64,000 bases of DNA, from NCBI GenBank assembly GCA_017311315.1, contig CM029654.1, positions 22,341,879-22,405,878 on the forward strand. The letters run 5' to 3'. The stretch comes from Dendrocalamus latiflorus. Taxonomy: Eukaryota > Streptophyta > Magnoliopsida > Poales > Poaceae. Below are positions 1-13,100 of this stretch, piece by piece (the stretch's first letter is position 1; every line of letters begins with the position of its first letter). The notes under the pieces were generated by a model. The model was not told the DNA's origin. It searched no databases and worked only from the letters and a program-made list of their open reading frames with translations. The position numbers and the translations under genes were made by a program.

Positions 1-109
1 GTGCGAGCAGGTCTTGATCGACACCGGGCGGCACACCATGACAAGATGGTAAAATATTTTTCGCAACTTACTTCCATGCCTACACGTCTCTAACTCAATC
101 TCTGTTCCC

Positions 110-388
110 TTGCAGTATGACCGCCTGCATCGTATCTACATCGTGGCTGGTGACGTGCTACGGTGTGGGAGGACAAACACCGTCGGTCGCCTCCTATACT
201 CCATACATGCCATGTACGATGACGCGATGGCGGGGATGAGGGCAATTAGTTGTGGTTGGCACAGCGACGTTGTCATACAACAAGGCCGGCACCGAGGACA
301 TCCTCCACCCCTAACACCCTTTGTGCCTCCCTCCGCACGTCTGTCACATTCCGACCTTTATTTTTTACTACAAAACCTACAAACCTAA
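110..388 (+). CDS. Possible last exon of a plus-strand gene entering from the left edge
   Basis: A plausible intron lies at 49-115 (donor gtaaaat after position 48, pyrimidine-rich acceptor ending ttgcag), followed by an open frame to a stop at 386-388. An AATAAA-like signal follows near 402-407. The encoded peptide matches no family I know and shows no domain, so this may be a chance ORF. If real, the gene converges tail-to-tail on the formin gene. Confidence 0.2.
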   Translation: MQYDRLHRIYIVAGDVLRCGRTNTVGRLLYSIHAMYDDAMAGMRAISCGWHSDVVIQQGRHRGHPPPLTPFVPPSARLSHSDLYFLLQNLQT

Positions 389-429
389 TCAACTAAACAT
401 GTAATAAAAATTATCAACAACCACTTCTA

Positions 430-949
430 TTGATAAATTTTATTTTTGCATTAGGCCAAAGATTAGCTTCCTATAATGGAACAAATAAACAAAACTGTAA
501 GGATACTGCTGATCAATGCTAGTACGCAGAAGAGAAACTATTATTTTGTTAGATCTGTACAGCTTGTCGGAAGGGACACTTCTTCAAGAATCCCTCTGTT
601 AGAAATATAACTGCAGACACAGAATGTTGAATGAGCCACCGACAAAAGGAAAATGATTTGTCCCAAAGTGAAGTGTATATATAACTTGTTGAAAACTGAA
701 CCGTCATTCTGCAGCTTGTATGAAGAAAATGTTTCAAAAGACTGCGAAATGCTACGATGCTTACCGATGCATTCTGTGGCTTTCTTGTTGCAGGTGTGGT
801 TTACTTCAATCCATGATCAATAATACCCGGTGCAACATACCCGGCATGCTTCGGCTAGAGAGAGCATTGCTGGGAGCAGGCAGCAGCAAGAACCAGTTTT
901 TCTCCTTTATCGGAAAAGCTATTGTTAGTTCGTCTGGTAAAAAAGGTCA
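430..949 (-). other. Probable 3' UTR of the formin gene
   Basis: This AT-rich stretch lies directly downstream of the formin TGA (950-952) in the sense of the gene. Read on the minus strand it holds an AATAAA-type signal near 435-445. No other coding feature is visible. The exact cleavage site cannot be seen. Confidence 0.4.
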
Positions 950-1164
950 TCATTTGGCACTGGCAGTTTGTGCTGATGATTGAAGTGTGATATCTAGCTC
1001 TTTGATTGAATTACTGAGCTTAACTTTCTCATTTTCCGATTCCTTCTTAGCTTTCTCCGTTTCTGCTTCCTTCTGAGCTTTCTTCTTTTCGAGATCCAAT
1101 TGTTTGCAATTCTCTTCATGGGAACGCATGAACAACCTCATGAAGTTTTGGAGTGTCGTGACCA
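950..1164 (-). CDS. FH (FH3/FH12 type): Formin exon 19: coiled-coil tail and stop
   Basis: 215 nt, aa 1367-1437. It starts VTTLQNFMRLFMRSHEENC, followed by an alternating Lys/Glu coiled coil and the C-terminus AQTASAK, then TGA TGA in tandem (947-952). Confidence 0.92.
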
Positions 1165-4100
1165 CTACAAAAACACAGGGAAAAACATTTGTGAATGAGA
1201 AATGATTAAGAGTAAAAAAAGAGTAAAGTCCATTACCGGTCCTTAAACTTTTTATGCTGTGTCATCCTGGTCCATAAACTTTTAAAGTATATCATCCCGG
1301 TCCTTAAACTTTCAAAGTGTGGCAATTTCTTTTGAAAGTCTATGGACCGGGATGACACAGCATAAAAAGTTCACTGCTACAACTACATATGATATTACCA
1401 CACTTTGAAAGTTTAAGGACCGGGATGACATACTTTAAAAGTTTATGGACCGGAATGACACAGCATAAAAAGTTTAAAGACCGGTAATGGACTTTACTCG
1501 TAAAAAAAATTGTATTAGCACTTTCTCTCAAAGTCATAACTAAACCTATTTTCAGAACAGCTGAAGGAAACTGAAATATCATGCCAGTTTTACCTTGCTC
1601 AAATGGACAACGCACTGGATCTTCTCCAAAATAAAGTGCTAATGCATCTGCATTTCTGCCCTGCAGGGACCAAAATTACATATAATTTTATCTAACGAAG
1701 AGAAGATTAAAGTGCATAGCCCTCCAATATTTCTTATTCTATTTCATTTCTCCAGTTTGTAGCATCAGAAAATGCTAGCAATATCTGAGTACAAAATAAC
1801 AAGTTTACCATCACCTTTTCTTAAGCAACATGTGTATTCTCCAGCAATTAGCAATGGCATGTGTAGTAACAAATGACTTGCTATAATTTAATAACACTAT
1901 CAAGGATCGAAAAACCGGAACCGGGGCAAATCCCGGCTGCCGGGCGGTACCAGTAACCGGCCGGTTACCGCCCGGTAACCGGAAATCCCGGATAAAAACC
2001 GGATAAAATTTGCCAATTGATTTTTTTTGGGCAGGGCGGGAGGAGACCGGTAACCGGTCGGTTACCGAAAAAACCGGTGAAAAAACCGGAAAAACCGGTG
2101 GAATTAAGACCTAAAAGATGTAAGTCAAAGCTAGTTAGCTCTCTTCTCTATTATAACTATTTAGACCCAAAAGATCCAATTCCTGTTAGGTAAAAGAATA
2201 AGAAGAAATGAAGAAATGAACAAACATGCAGTGAGACTGCATGCAGAATTAAAGTGGCATGCGCAGCACTTAAGAGGCATGCGGAATACTAAAAGATACA
2301 GCAGAATACTAAGAGGCATGCGCATGCAATACATGCAGGAGACTGCATGCAGAATTAAAGTGGCATGCGTAGCACTTAAGAGGCATGCGGAATACTAAGA
2401 GGCATAAGCATGCAATGCATGCAGGAGACTACATGCAGAATTAAAGTGGCATGCGCAGCACTTAAGAAGCATGCAGAATACTAAAAAATACAACAGAATA
2501 CTAAGAGGCATGCGCAGCATTAATAGGCATGCACATGCAATGCATGCAGGAGACTGCACACAGGATTAAAGCTAACAGATGCTGCACACAGGAGACTGCA
2601 CACAGGAGATGCGCATGCAATTTTTTGAAATTTGAATCTCGGACGGTTTTTTCCATCCCGGTCACCGCCGGGATTTCCGGTAACCGGCGGTTACCGGCCG
2701 GTAATCCGATCCCTGAACACTATTGCCACAAAATATGTTACCACAATCGAATGATTTTTCCAACCATATCTTATCTTGTCAATGTAGCAACCCTTTTATA
2801 AAGTTAGGTTGGTGCCATCGCAAAAGTTGATATTTAGGAAAATATCATTGCAAATTTAGTGGACTGCCCAGTATAATCACAAAGCACCAAAATTATGAAA
2901 AATACCATTGCCGTTAGGGTTCCATATGTTTTTGGACGTTAAGGTGAGATAATTTTCAAAAATATCAAATTTGCCCCTAAACCTTCTATCCATGGTTATT
3001 AAGGCATCGAGATATCGGCGATATCTCGTCACCATATTGCCATGGCGGACCAGAGGTCCATGCTGTCCGGACGGCATGAAGGTGCGCCCGTATTCGCCGT
3101 CGCCGCAACCGGATTCGCCGCCACCGCCGCTGAATCCACTGCCTCCATCGCCGCCACCAGATCCATTGCCTCCGTCGTCGCCGTAGCTAGATCCGCTGTT
3201 GCCACCGCCGGATCCACTGCCTCTGCCAGATCGGGTCTCCTTCATGGCTCCAGTCTTCGCCATGACGCCGCCTCTTGCTTCGCAAGGCGATGAGTATTCT
3301 CCGCCTCCTCCACGGCTCTCGCTTGGGGGTGGTGGAGAGTGGTGGTGGGAAGAGGGAGCGGCCGTCAGCGAGCTGGCTTGGCCTCGCCGGCGCCAGAGGT
3401 GGAGATGGGGGAAGGAGAGAGGGAGAGAGGTAGGGGCGAAGGAATCGTTCCTGTAGGTTCCTTGTGGATTTGATGGCTTGGGTCTTTGACAGTCCTACTG
3501 AGGCCATCACATTTATTTTATTTTATTTTTTGTCATCAAAGGCTTGAACCTGCTGATACTAGGAATTCAAAAGAAAATCAAGTGAATACATTACATGCAA
3601 ACTAGGGAGAGATGCAACAATAGATTTCATGTCTTTGTCAACTGGGTGACCTCAAATGAGACAGTCAAGAAGCTTCGATACCATCTGTAAAGCTTGTTCT
3701 CAATGCGACAGTCCTACGTATGCATAGGCATAGAAAATCACTTGACCTTTCATCCTCACTTCGCCCAAAATGGTTAATTCGGAGTTGCTACATTTGATTC
3801 CGTTAGGTTCATATATTGTCCAAGTCTATCTAGACTCGCAATGTGGGAATACCACACTAGTTTGGTTCTTTTAGGTCCATATGCTGTAAAAAAATATCTA
3901 AACTCTCCATGTGGGACTAATTCAATTACTATTACAGTGTACAGACACAGGCCACACAAGCCACCACTAATAGGCTAGTGTTACAGGGTAGACATGAAAT
4001 TTGCTCAAAGGGAGACACATACCACATTAGAATAAAGTGAAGTTAAGGCTCTAACTTCAGCTTCAGCACCACTGAGAAAATCCTTCAGTGTCTGTTAAAA

Positions 4101-7100
4101 ATGGTACTTAGTTTAGTGGAATCATGATGGTAGTAATACATTCAAGAAACAATCTTGCATGATAAACAGAAAGATGGCACCTAGGTGCATACAATATTGT
4201 AGTCAAATAGGTGTAGTTACTAAAGCATGCTCAGAAAAATACAACAATGTAGCTACCTTGCAAAAGATCTCCGACACAGGACCATCATTTTCAGATATTG
4301 TTAGTTCTTGCTCAACCTTCTCTAGTCCTTTGTTTATGGCCTGCATTTCCTCTGCTAAAGACTTCAATTGTATCTGCAGGAATTCAATCAATGTATCATT
4401 GATTATCAATATTCAACGTGACCAAAACATCAAATATTGCACTGAGTCAAATACCTTAGCTGCCAACTCCAAGCTAGCCAGATCCTTAGAGAAGTCAAGA
4501 AGTTCTGGAAGTTTCTCAGAAAGCACCTGCATTGACATGACTTAAATTGATTAATGCAAAGTTCAAGCATATTATCAACTATGATTCAGACTTTCTAGGC
4601 GGAGAACCTAACAGAATTTCTAAGTTGTAAAGCACTTTATCACAATGACACAAGGGCCTATTTGAGTGGGCTTAGCTCCACTTCGAAATTAGGAATCTAA
4701 TAAGGTAGGTTTCTCAAAAAAACTAAACTTTAAGCTTAAAATCACACAAAAAAGAGAAGAAATAAAGAAGGGTCCCAACTCAGCACACCTGAGAAGTTCA
4801 GGATGCCAAGTTGAACATTGCATAGTGAAGCTGGTTTTTGGGAGAGATTTTGTCATGGGCCTAGGCCCCACAGGAGGCGGCATTTGTGTAGGAATCATTG
4901 TAGCATGGTACTGTTGCTGGGAAGGAAGAGGGTGGGGACAGCGCGGCAGGAAGGAGATGAGATAGAATAGGAGAAATAAACCATAGATGAGAGTGAAGAC
5001 TTTGATGAGGAAATGACTGCTATTCCTTCTTGCTCGATTTCATAAGTTACAACGCGTAGCCTTTTGTAGGGGTTAACTTGACTTTTTCTCTAAGAATCAA
5101 ACTCAATAATCCAATCTTTTTTCTCTAAGAATATAGAATAGGAGAAATAAACCATAGATGAGAGTGAAGACTTTTGATGAGGAAATGACTACTATTCCTT
5201 CTTGCTTGATTTCATAAGTTACAACGCGTAGCCTTTTGTAGGGGTTAACTTGACTTTTTCTCTAAGAATCAAACTCAATAATCCAATCTTTTTTTCTCTA
5301 AGAATCAAACTCTAACAATCCAATCTAACTCAAACTCTTAAGGATAACTTCCTAATCAAACTAATATATCAAACTGAAACAAACTAATAGATATTGTTGC
5401 TGGTGACTTGCGCTACAGCAACTAGATTTGTGCTACAGTACCACGGTGCTGTAACGGCAGTAATTCCTACACAGATGCCGCCACCTGCAGGGCCCACGCT
5501 CATGACATATTTGGTCGTTCTTTAGCAAGAATTTTTGCAGCACCTTGGGTAACAAATTACAGCAGTGTAGGATAAGGAAACCAACTGGGAAATGTCCCAT
5601 TAAAACAACTTAAATCTGAGAAGTGGGCAATTTGGAACCTGGTTCCGTAAAATTAATAGCACATTCCAGACTTCCCATCAAAATACAAAGTCTGATTCCA
5701 AGTTTTCAACAATATGTCATGCAAGTTTGCTATTTTGCGTGGCTTTTACATGACAATTTTTATTATTTAACCCTTTTTAAATTTATTTTTGTTAATAACC
5801 CCTCACCTAACTTATAAATCTGACCCTTTTAGCAATGCCAGGAACACCTCACACCCAATCTGGGGGGGTGACTTTCATATATATAGCCATGTACAACTTG
5901 TGTTACAAGAAAGGGTAACTTGGGTATACATATATCTAATACCCGCCCGCAGTCACAGCGGGAGGGAACTGGACGCAGAGACTGGACCTAAAGTCATTAA
6001 ACAACTGTACAGGTAGTCCCTTAGTCATGATGTCCGCGAACTGATGTGAGGAGGGAACATGAAGCACACGGATTTGTCCCAAAGCAACCTTCTCGCGGAC
6101 GAAGTGGATGTCAATCTCGATGTGCTTCGTGCGACGGTGATGAACCGGATTGGCTGTCATGTAGACTGCACTAACATTGTCGCAATAGACAATAGTCGCC
6201 GAAGGGATCGAGACATGAAGCTCCTGAAGCAATTGTCGCAGCCAGCAGCATTCAGCAACTGCATGAGCAACAGCTCGATACTCGGCCTCTGCATTGGAAC
6301 GGGACACTGTAGTCTGCCGCTTCGAAGACCAGGAGACCAAGTTGTCGCCGAGGAAGATGCAGTAGCCGGAGGTGGAACGCCGAGAGTCAGGGCAGCCGGC
6401 CCAGTCAGCGTCAGAGTAGGCAGTGATGGAGGACACACTGGCAGTGCCGAGATGTAAGCCTGCGTCGAGGGTGCCCTTCACATAGCGCAGGATGCGCTTG
6501 ATCAGAGCAAGATGCGGCTCCCGCGGGTCGTGCATGAAGAGGCAGACTTGCTGAACGGCGTAGGCCAGGTCCGGACGAGTGAGAGTAAGGTACTGTAGAG
6601 CGCCAGCAAGACTCCGGTACTCCGAGGGGCTGACGACAGAAGCGCCGTCAGTGGCGGACAGCTTGGCCCGAGAGTCAATAGGTGTCGCTGTAGGATGACA
6701 CTCGGCCATGCCAGCCCGCTGAAGAAGATCAACGGCGTATTGTCGCTGGGACAGAAGTAGGCCGTTGGAGGAGCGCGTGACGGAGATGCCGAGGAAGTGG
6801 TGGAGAGCACCGAGGTCTGTCATGGCGAACTCGGAGCTGAGCCGGTCGGTGATGCGCCGTAGAAGAGTCGGGGAAGACGCCGTCAAGATGATGTCGTCAA
6901 CGTAGAGCAGTAGGTAGGCGACATCATCTCGATCTTTATAAATAAAGAGAGACGTGTCAGACTTCGCCGCCGTGAAGCCGTGCGCGCAGATGTAAGAAGC
7001 AAACCGCTGGTGCCATGCTCGAGGAGCCTGCTTGAGACCGTATAGTGACTTGTGCAAAAGACAGACGGAGTCAGGGGCCGAAGGGTCGACGAAGCCGGAC

Positions 7101-10100
7101 GGCTGTTGGCAGTAGACTGTTTCCGCAAGGTCGCCATGAAGAAAGGCGTTCTTCACGTCGAGCTGATGAATAGGCCAGTCCCGCGATGCAGCAATGCTTA
7201 GCACAGCGCGGATGGTGGCCGGCTTGACCACTGGGCTGAACGTCTCGTCGTAGTCGACACCCGGCTGTTGGGAGAAGCCGCGAACAACCCAACGAGCCTT
7301 GTGGCGGGCAAGCGATCCATCGGAGTGGAATTTGTGTTTAAAAATCCACTTGCCCGTCACAATGTTGGCGCCAGGTGGTCGTGGCACTAGGCGCCAAGTG
7401 CCATTGTCGAGGAGAGCTTGGTACTCTTCCGCCATGGCAGCACGCCAGTTGGGATCAGCTAACGCGCTGCGGTAGTTGGCTGGCAGTGGAGAAGTCGATG
7501 TAGCGGAGAGATTCCGGTAGTTGACAGGCTGTACTGCCCCCGTGTGCAAACGAGTCATGGGCCGCTTTGCGGGAGTAGAAGGCTGTACGGTGCTGGTGGC
7601 GATCTGGTTCGCAGTGGGAGCAGGAACAGTGTTCCCAGCCGGCTCTCCAGCGGCCGACGGGGAAATCCTGACTGTGTGTGTAGAAGGCTGGGGTGGACGA
7701 CGTTGGTACACCTTGCCGAAACGGCGTCGGGAGCTGCAGCAGCAGGTGCCGTGGATGCTAGGGCCGGCGGGCGACGCTGAAAGACTGTGCCGAAGCGGCC
7801 AGACCCGCCCGGAGTATGTCCAGCGGGTTGAGCAGCAGGGCCGGCAATGATGATGGCCGGGTCGTCGAGGAACGGCTGCGTAGGAGCAACCGAAGAAGGC
7901 GGCTGCTCAACACCCGAAGGTGGAGCGACCGACGTAGCAGAAGAGGCGTCCTGCAACAAAAAGTCAAGTGAAGATGCACCAGATGGAGCAGCGGCGAACG
8001 GAAACACTGATTCATCAAACACGACATGGCGTGAGATGATCACGCGCCGTGTGGATATATTGAGGCACCGGTAACCCTTGTGAGAAGAGGGATACCCAAG
8101 AAAAACGCAGGGCGTAGAACGAGGTGCGAGTTTGTGGGGCGTTGTGGCACTAAGGTTGGGGTAACACAGACAGCCGAACACGCGAAGGTGCGAGTAATCT
8201 GGTACGGAATGATGAAGGAGCTGATACGGGATTTGGTGACCAACACAGGAGGAGGGGCGCCGGTTCAGTACATAGATGGTTGTGGCAAGAGCCTCGGCCC
8301 AGTAAGCTGGCGGCATGGAAGCATGTATGAGGAGGGTGCGAATGGTGTTGTTGATGGTGCGGATCATACGCTCGGCTTTGCCATTTTGTGGAGAAGTGTA
8401 GGGGCAAGAAAGACGAAGAAGGATGCCGTTGTTCGCCAAGAAGGTGGACATGGCATGATTAACGAACTCAGTGCCATTGTCAGCCTGAAAGCATTTAGGA
8501 ATAGAACCAAATTGAGTCTGAGCGTATGCAACAAAATCAACAAAGTGACCATAGACTTCGGATTTTTGACGCAGCGGAAAGGACCAGCAAAAGTGACTGT
8601 AATCATCAAGCATGACCAAATAGTATTTGTAACCCGAAGTACTAAGGACTGGAGACGTCCATACATCACAATGAACTAAAGCAAAAGGTTCGGACGTAGT
8701 GGACATGGAACTAGCAAAAGGCAGACGCGTGTTTGCCAAGTTGACAGGCATGGCACAAGGATCGCGCTGCTTTATTACACGTGATAAGCGACTTATTTTG
8801 AAGAGACGCAACGGCAGAGGCGGCCGGATGACCCAGGCGGTGATGCCATATGGTGGACGAGACGACGAGGCTGCAACTAGCGACGGTGGATGGCGAAGTT
8901 GGTGATATGGTGTAGAGGTCCCCGCTGCTATTGCAGCGAAGAATCACGTGTCCCGTCCATGGGTCCTTGATAGAAAAGCCAGAAGCGTCAAATTCAATGG
9001 AACAGTTATTATCACGTGTAAACTGACGAACAGATAGAAGGTTGCACACAAGAGCTGGTGCAACAAGAACATTGTTAAGGAAAAAGGAAGTGTCGGCTGT
9101 GGGTAGGATGGAAGTGCCACGGCTGGTAACAGGAATGGAGTGACCATTGCCCACAGTGATAGACGAAGAGGAAGGAGGGAGGCGGGTGAGGAGTATACCA
9201 TCCGAAGAGGACATGTGGGACGTAGCACCAGTGTCGAGCACCCAGGGAGTAGCGCCTTGAAGGGCCATTTGGTTCAGGGCGGCAATGAGTCCCGCCTGGT
9301 CCCAACCGCTATCTTGAGAGGTTCCGGACGGCGGAGAAACGAACTGCTGCTGCACGTCCGACTGGGAGAAGTGGGCGGGCGTGAAGGCTGTGTGAGCCTG
9401 TGGAGCCGGCCCAAGGAGACCCGGCGCGCGCCAGGCCTGCTGCTGGTTTTGCCGCCTGAACCATGGCTGCGGCTGCTGCTGCTGTCCGGGCAGCGGGCCG
9501 AAACAGACCCATGGACCAGAGGGGATGGGAGTGCGCGGACCCCCCTGGGAATGCTGCTGGTCGCGGCGACCACCGCCGGCGCTGCTGCCAGTGTTGCCGG
9601 CGCCGTTGTTGTTACTGCCACTGCCGCTTTTCTTGTTGTTGCGGCGGTTGGAGGAAGTCTGCTGACCACCTTGGTTGTGCTTCGCGCCGAGGCACGTAGA
9701 GCCAGAGCGGCAAGCCGTGCCGCATGTGAGGAGTGCGGTCTCGGAGGAAACCTTGCTCTCATTGGCGAGGCGAAGTTCTTTGAGGACGAGCTTCTCGCGC
9801 GCGGTGTTGAAGTCTGGAAGTGGCGTGGTGTCGGCGATGTTGTCCGCCGTGCTAGAGAAGCGCGGGTTGAGGCCGCGGAGGAGGTTGAGGACCAGCTGCG
9901 ACGGTGAAACAGCATGGCCGACATCGCGTAGGGCATCGGCGACGGTCTTCATGCGCTGACAATAGTCGTTGATGGAGAGATCGCCCTACTTCATTGAGGA
10001 AAATTCCTCATGCAGGAAGACGGCACGGGGCTCCTTGTTAGCCAGAAAGAGGCCCTCGATGGCGACCCATAGTTGGCGCGCCGATTGATCTTGCGCCATA

Positions 10101-13100
10101 GCGAGGTCCTGAACGTCGGTGGCGATGGAGCCGAGAAGCCAACTATGGACGCAGGAATCGTCCATGACCCACTGGGGATCATTGGGAGCGGCCGGTAAAG
10201 TCCCGTCGATGTGGCCGCGAAGCCCGAATTTTCCCACCAAGGACTTGAAGAAGGGAGCCCACTTGTGGAAGTTTGGGTGTTTCAACTCGAGGACGAGAGG
10301 AACATGTGAGCGGACTGCGATCGTGGCATAGGGAGCAACGACGATCGGTCCAGCAGGGAGGTTTGGCATGTCGCCGCTGGTGTTGGGATCTGGTGGAGGA
10401 GCGGTCGGCATTGTGGAAGATTGGCCGGGGAGAAGGGGCGGCGGCGGCTGAGGTGTGGAAAAACAGGGGAGGCGGCGGCCTGGGGAAGGAGGCGGCGGCG
10501 GGTGATGCGACGGCCAGGGAACCGGCGGCCGAGAAAAGGAGTGGCGGCGGCTAGGGTTTAGAAAACCAGAGGAGGCGGCGACCTGGGGAAGGAGGCGGCA
10601 GCGGGTTGTGCGACGGCCAGGGAACAGAGAAGCGGCGGCGTCGGGTGAGAAAACAGAGGAGGGGGCAGCGGAAGATGCCCAGGAATCAATCTGATACCAT
10701 GTAGAGAATTAGGGGAACACCTCACACCCAATCTGGGGGGGTGACTTTCATATATATAGCCATGTACAACTTGTGTTACAAGAAAGGGTAACTTGGGTAT
10801 ACATATATCTAATACAAACACCGGAACCGGAAGAAATCCCGGTCGGTAGCCAGTAATGATAACCGGGCGGTTACCGGAAAAACCGGTCATAATTTGAAAA
10901 TCAAAATTTGAATTTTGAGATATTTTGAAACTGGTAACCGGAAAAACCAGAAAAAACCGGCCAAAATTCAAAAATCAAAAATTGATACCAGCTGATTTTT
11001 TCGATTACCGGTCTCCACCGGTAAAAACGGTAACCAGCGGTTACCGGCCGGTAACCGCCGGGAATTTGAACCCTGGTCGTGGCCAAAAGGGTCAAATTTG
11101 GAAATAAGTTAGGCGATGGGTCATTAATAAAAATAAATTAAAATGGGTTAAACAATAAAAAATCCCTTGCACTGGTATTATTAGAAAAATAACTTCGATG
11201 GTTCTTTATGGAAGCAAATGCTTTTACATGCATGGCATCCAAAGCTGGGTACGATAAATTTGAGTGAGAAAGTTTATCCATAAAAATTGCCGGGTAACAT
11301 GGGAATTTGATCGGCCCCGACAAGATCATAACCAGACAACAGACAAGATTTTTGAATTCTAGAACAGAACAACATTTCATGTTTCTTTTGGGTATTTTAT
11401 CCTATCTATGCCTACATATAGACATTGTAGAATGGAACATTGTTTTCTAACAACAGGAGAATTACAAAAAGAGTATTGAACTATCTACTCATATATGAAC
11501 AGAGGTATACCTTGGATAAATAATGCATTAAGGTCATCTTATTGTTACGTGCCCGGGTGTCACTTAGTTTGAGTAAGCTATCCAACCTGAACCCAACAGC
11601 AGAACCTAAAAAAAAAGGGAACTGTAGTACAGCAAGGAAAAATAAGAGCAACCAACACTCAGAAGAAGTGAAACACAACATATTAACAAACTAATAGTGT
11701 TACGATAAGACGGTTTGCGACAAAACCCTGCCATAAGAGTTGTACTTTATTTCTCTGGGTTAAGAAGATAGTATAAGACAAATCACATGTACAGAAAATA
11801 AAACAAAGGAAGTATGCATAATTATTAACATGTTGAAACACACGTGTAATATTCCGAAAATAACCCTCTTAAGGACCTGTTAGTAAATAGGAAAAGGGGA
11901 TATGAGAAAACGGGATGATTGGAAATTTAGAGAGGGAGTTGTTTTCCTGGAACAATTCATGCGCGAGGAGTTGGAGATCGAGTCGAACTCGTGCCGTGAT
12001 AAAAGGGGACATCAAGGAGAGAAAGACCTAGACCCAAAAGCCCTAGCTATCTTTCTTCTCCTCACGCTGCCATCCATCTCTTCGCTGTTCGGCAACACAT
12101 GCGCAAGACGTATGCATTTGGCCACTTGCCATTGCCCGCGTCTCGTTCACCATCGCCACGCACCATCTCCAAGCGTGTCGCCGTTATCACCAGTGTGCAC
12201 CTTCAGTGTCATCTGCCCGCTCGTTCCCACGTTTTGCCGCCTGCCCATGCGCACGCCAATTGCCTTTGCCACGTGACACCGCATCCCGTGTGCTAGCGCA
12301 AGCCACGCTAGCGCCTCGTGCCTACGCCCGCACACGTTGACGGCCAACAGCTGCCGAGTCGGCAGTACGCGCAAGGCCCACGTGCACGCTAGTGCGTGCC
12401 TCAGATGCACGACCAGCGGGTTGACTCGTGGCTACATAGTGCCGCTGGGAGGAAAAGCCTAAGAGGAAGGGAAAAGGAAGGTCAAGGCAAATCAAGAGGG
12501 AGAAGAGAAGGTAAAGTGAGGAAAAGGTCTTGATCTCGGCAGTCTTCACCGGGGTAACGATATGAATGTTTCCTCTCTGATTTGCTAAGTTTTTTTAGTA
12601 GAGATTAGAGTCAAGATTAGAGAGGGAAGTTGCAAGTGTTCGTCAAGAGATCCATTAGTAGATCAGTTTGTCTATGATATTTTTCCATTGCTATTTCGGG
12701 CGCTATATGCTTAGTAGAGATTAGAGTCAGGATTAGAGAGGGAAGTAACAAGTCTTCGTCAAGGGATCGATTAGTAGATCAGTTTGTCTACAGTATTTTT
12801 CTATTGCTATTTCGGGCGCTGTATGGGCAGAATTTGATGTCATGTACTAGATAGTTGTAGAGAATTTTGTTAGTTTTCATAGAGAATTTAACCACGTCAA
12901 TTGGATGGTTAAATTTTGAGTTATGATTTGTAAGCCTGCTATCTGGAAAATTGTCGTGTTTTGGCAACATTTAGTAATCTGTAGATTAAAAATATTAAAT
13001 GGATGAATTTGGGTATTTGTTCTACATGAAAAGTGCAGGTAATTGTCTAAGGATTCCAGAGTCTAAGAGCATGAATTTTGGATAGATAGAATAGTAGTCG

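Larger units (their letters stand above)
5841..10814 (-). mobile_element. Copia LTR retrotransposon, near complete, sense to the formin gene
   Basis: About 5 kb with very short LTRs (5841-5941 and 10700-10814). The primer-binding site is TGGTATCAGA, matching initiator tRNA-Met, next to the right LTR at about 10689-10699. Order on the minus strand is gag, protease, integrase, reverse transcriptase, RNase H, which is the Copia order. The coding region has one nonsense codon and two frameshifts. The left LTR lacks its outermost ~14 bp and no target duplication is visible, so the insertion edge was altered. Confidence 0.88.
5755..11165. mobile_element. Fold-back element split by nested insertions (intron 14)
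   Basis: The sequence at about 5755-5838 is an imperfect inverted copy of about 11075-11165: motifs TTTAACCC, AACCCCTCACCTAACTTA and TGACCCTTTT on the left match the reverse complement on the right. The two arms belonged to one short inverted-repeat element, now separated by a hAT-like element that was itself hit by a Copia. Exact ends and target duplication are not clear. Confidence 0.55.

Noticed and set aside
9140..9936. Long ORFs antisense to or in other frames of the Copia gag region
   Set aside because: GC-rich gag sequence opens other frames; only the minus frame with LDTGATSHM and HHRLGH carries conserved motifs.
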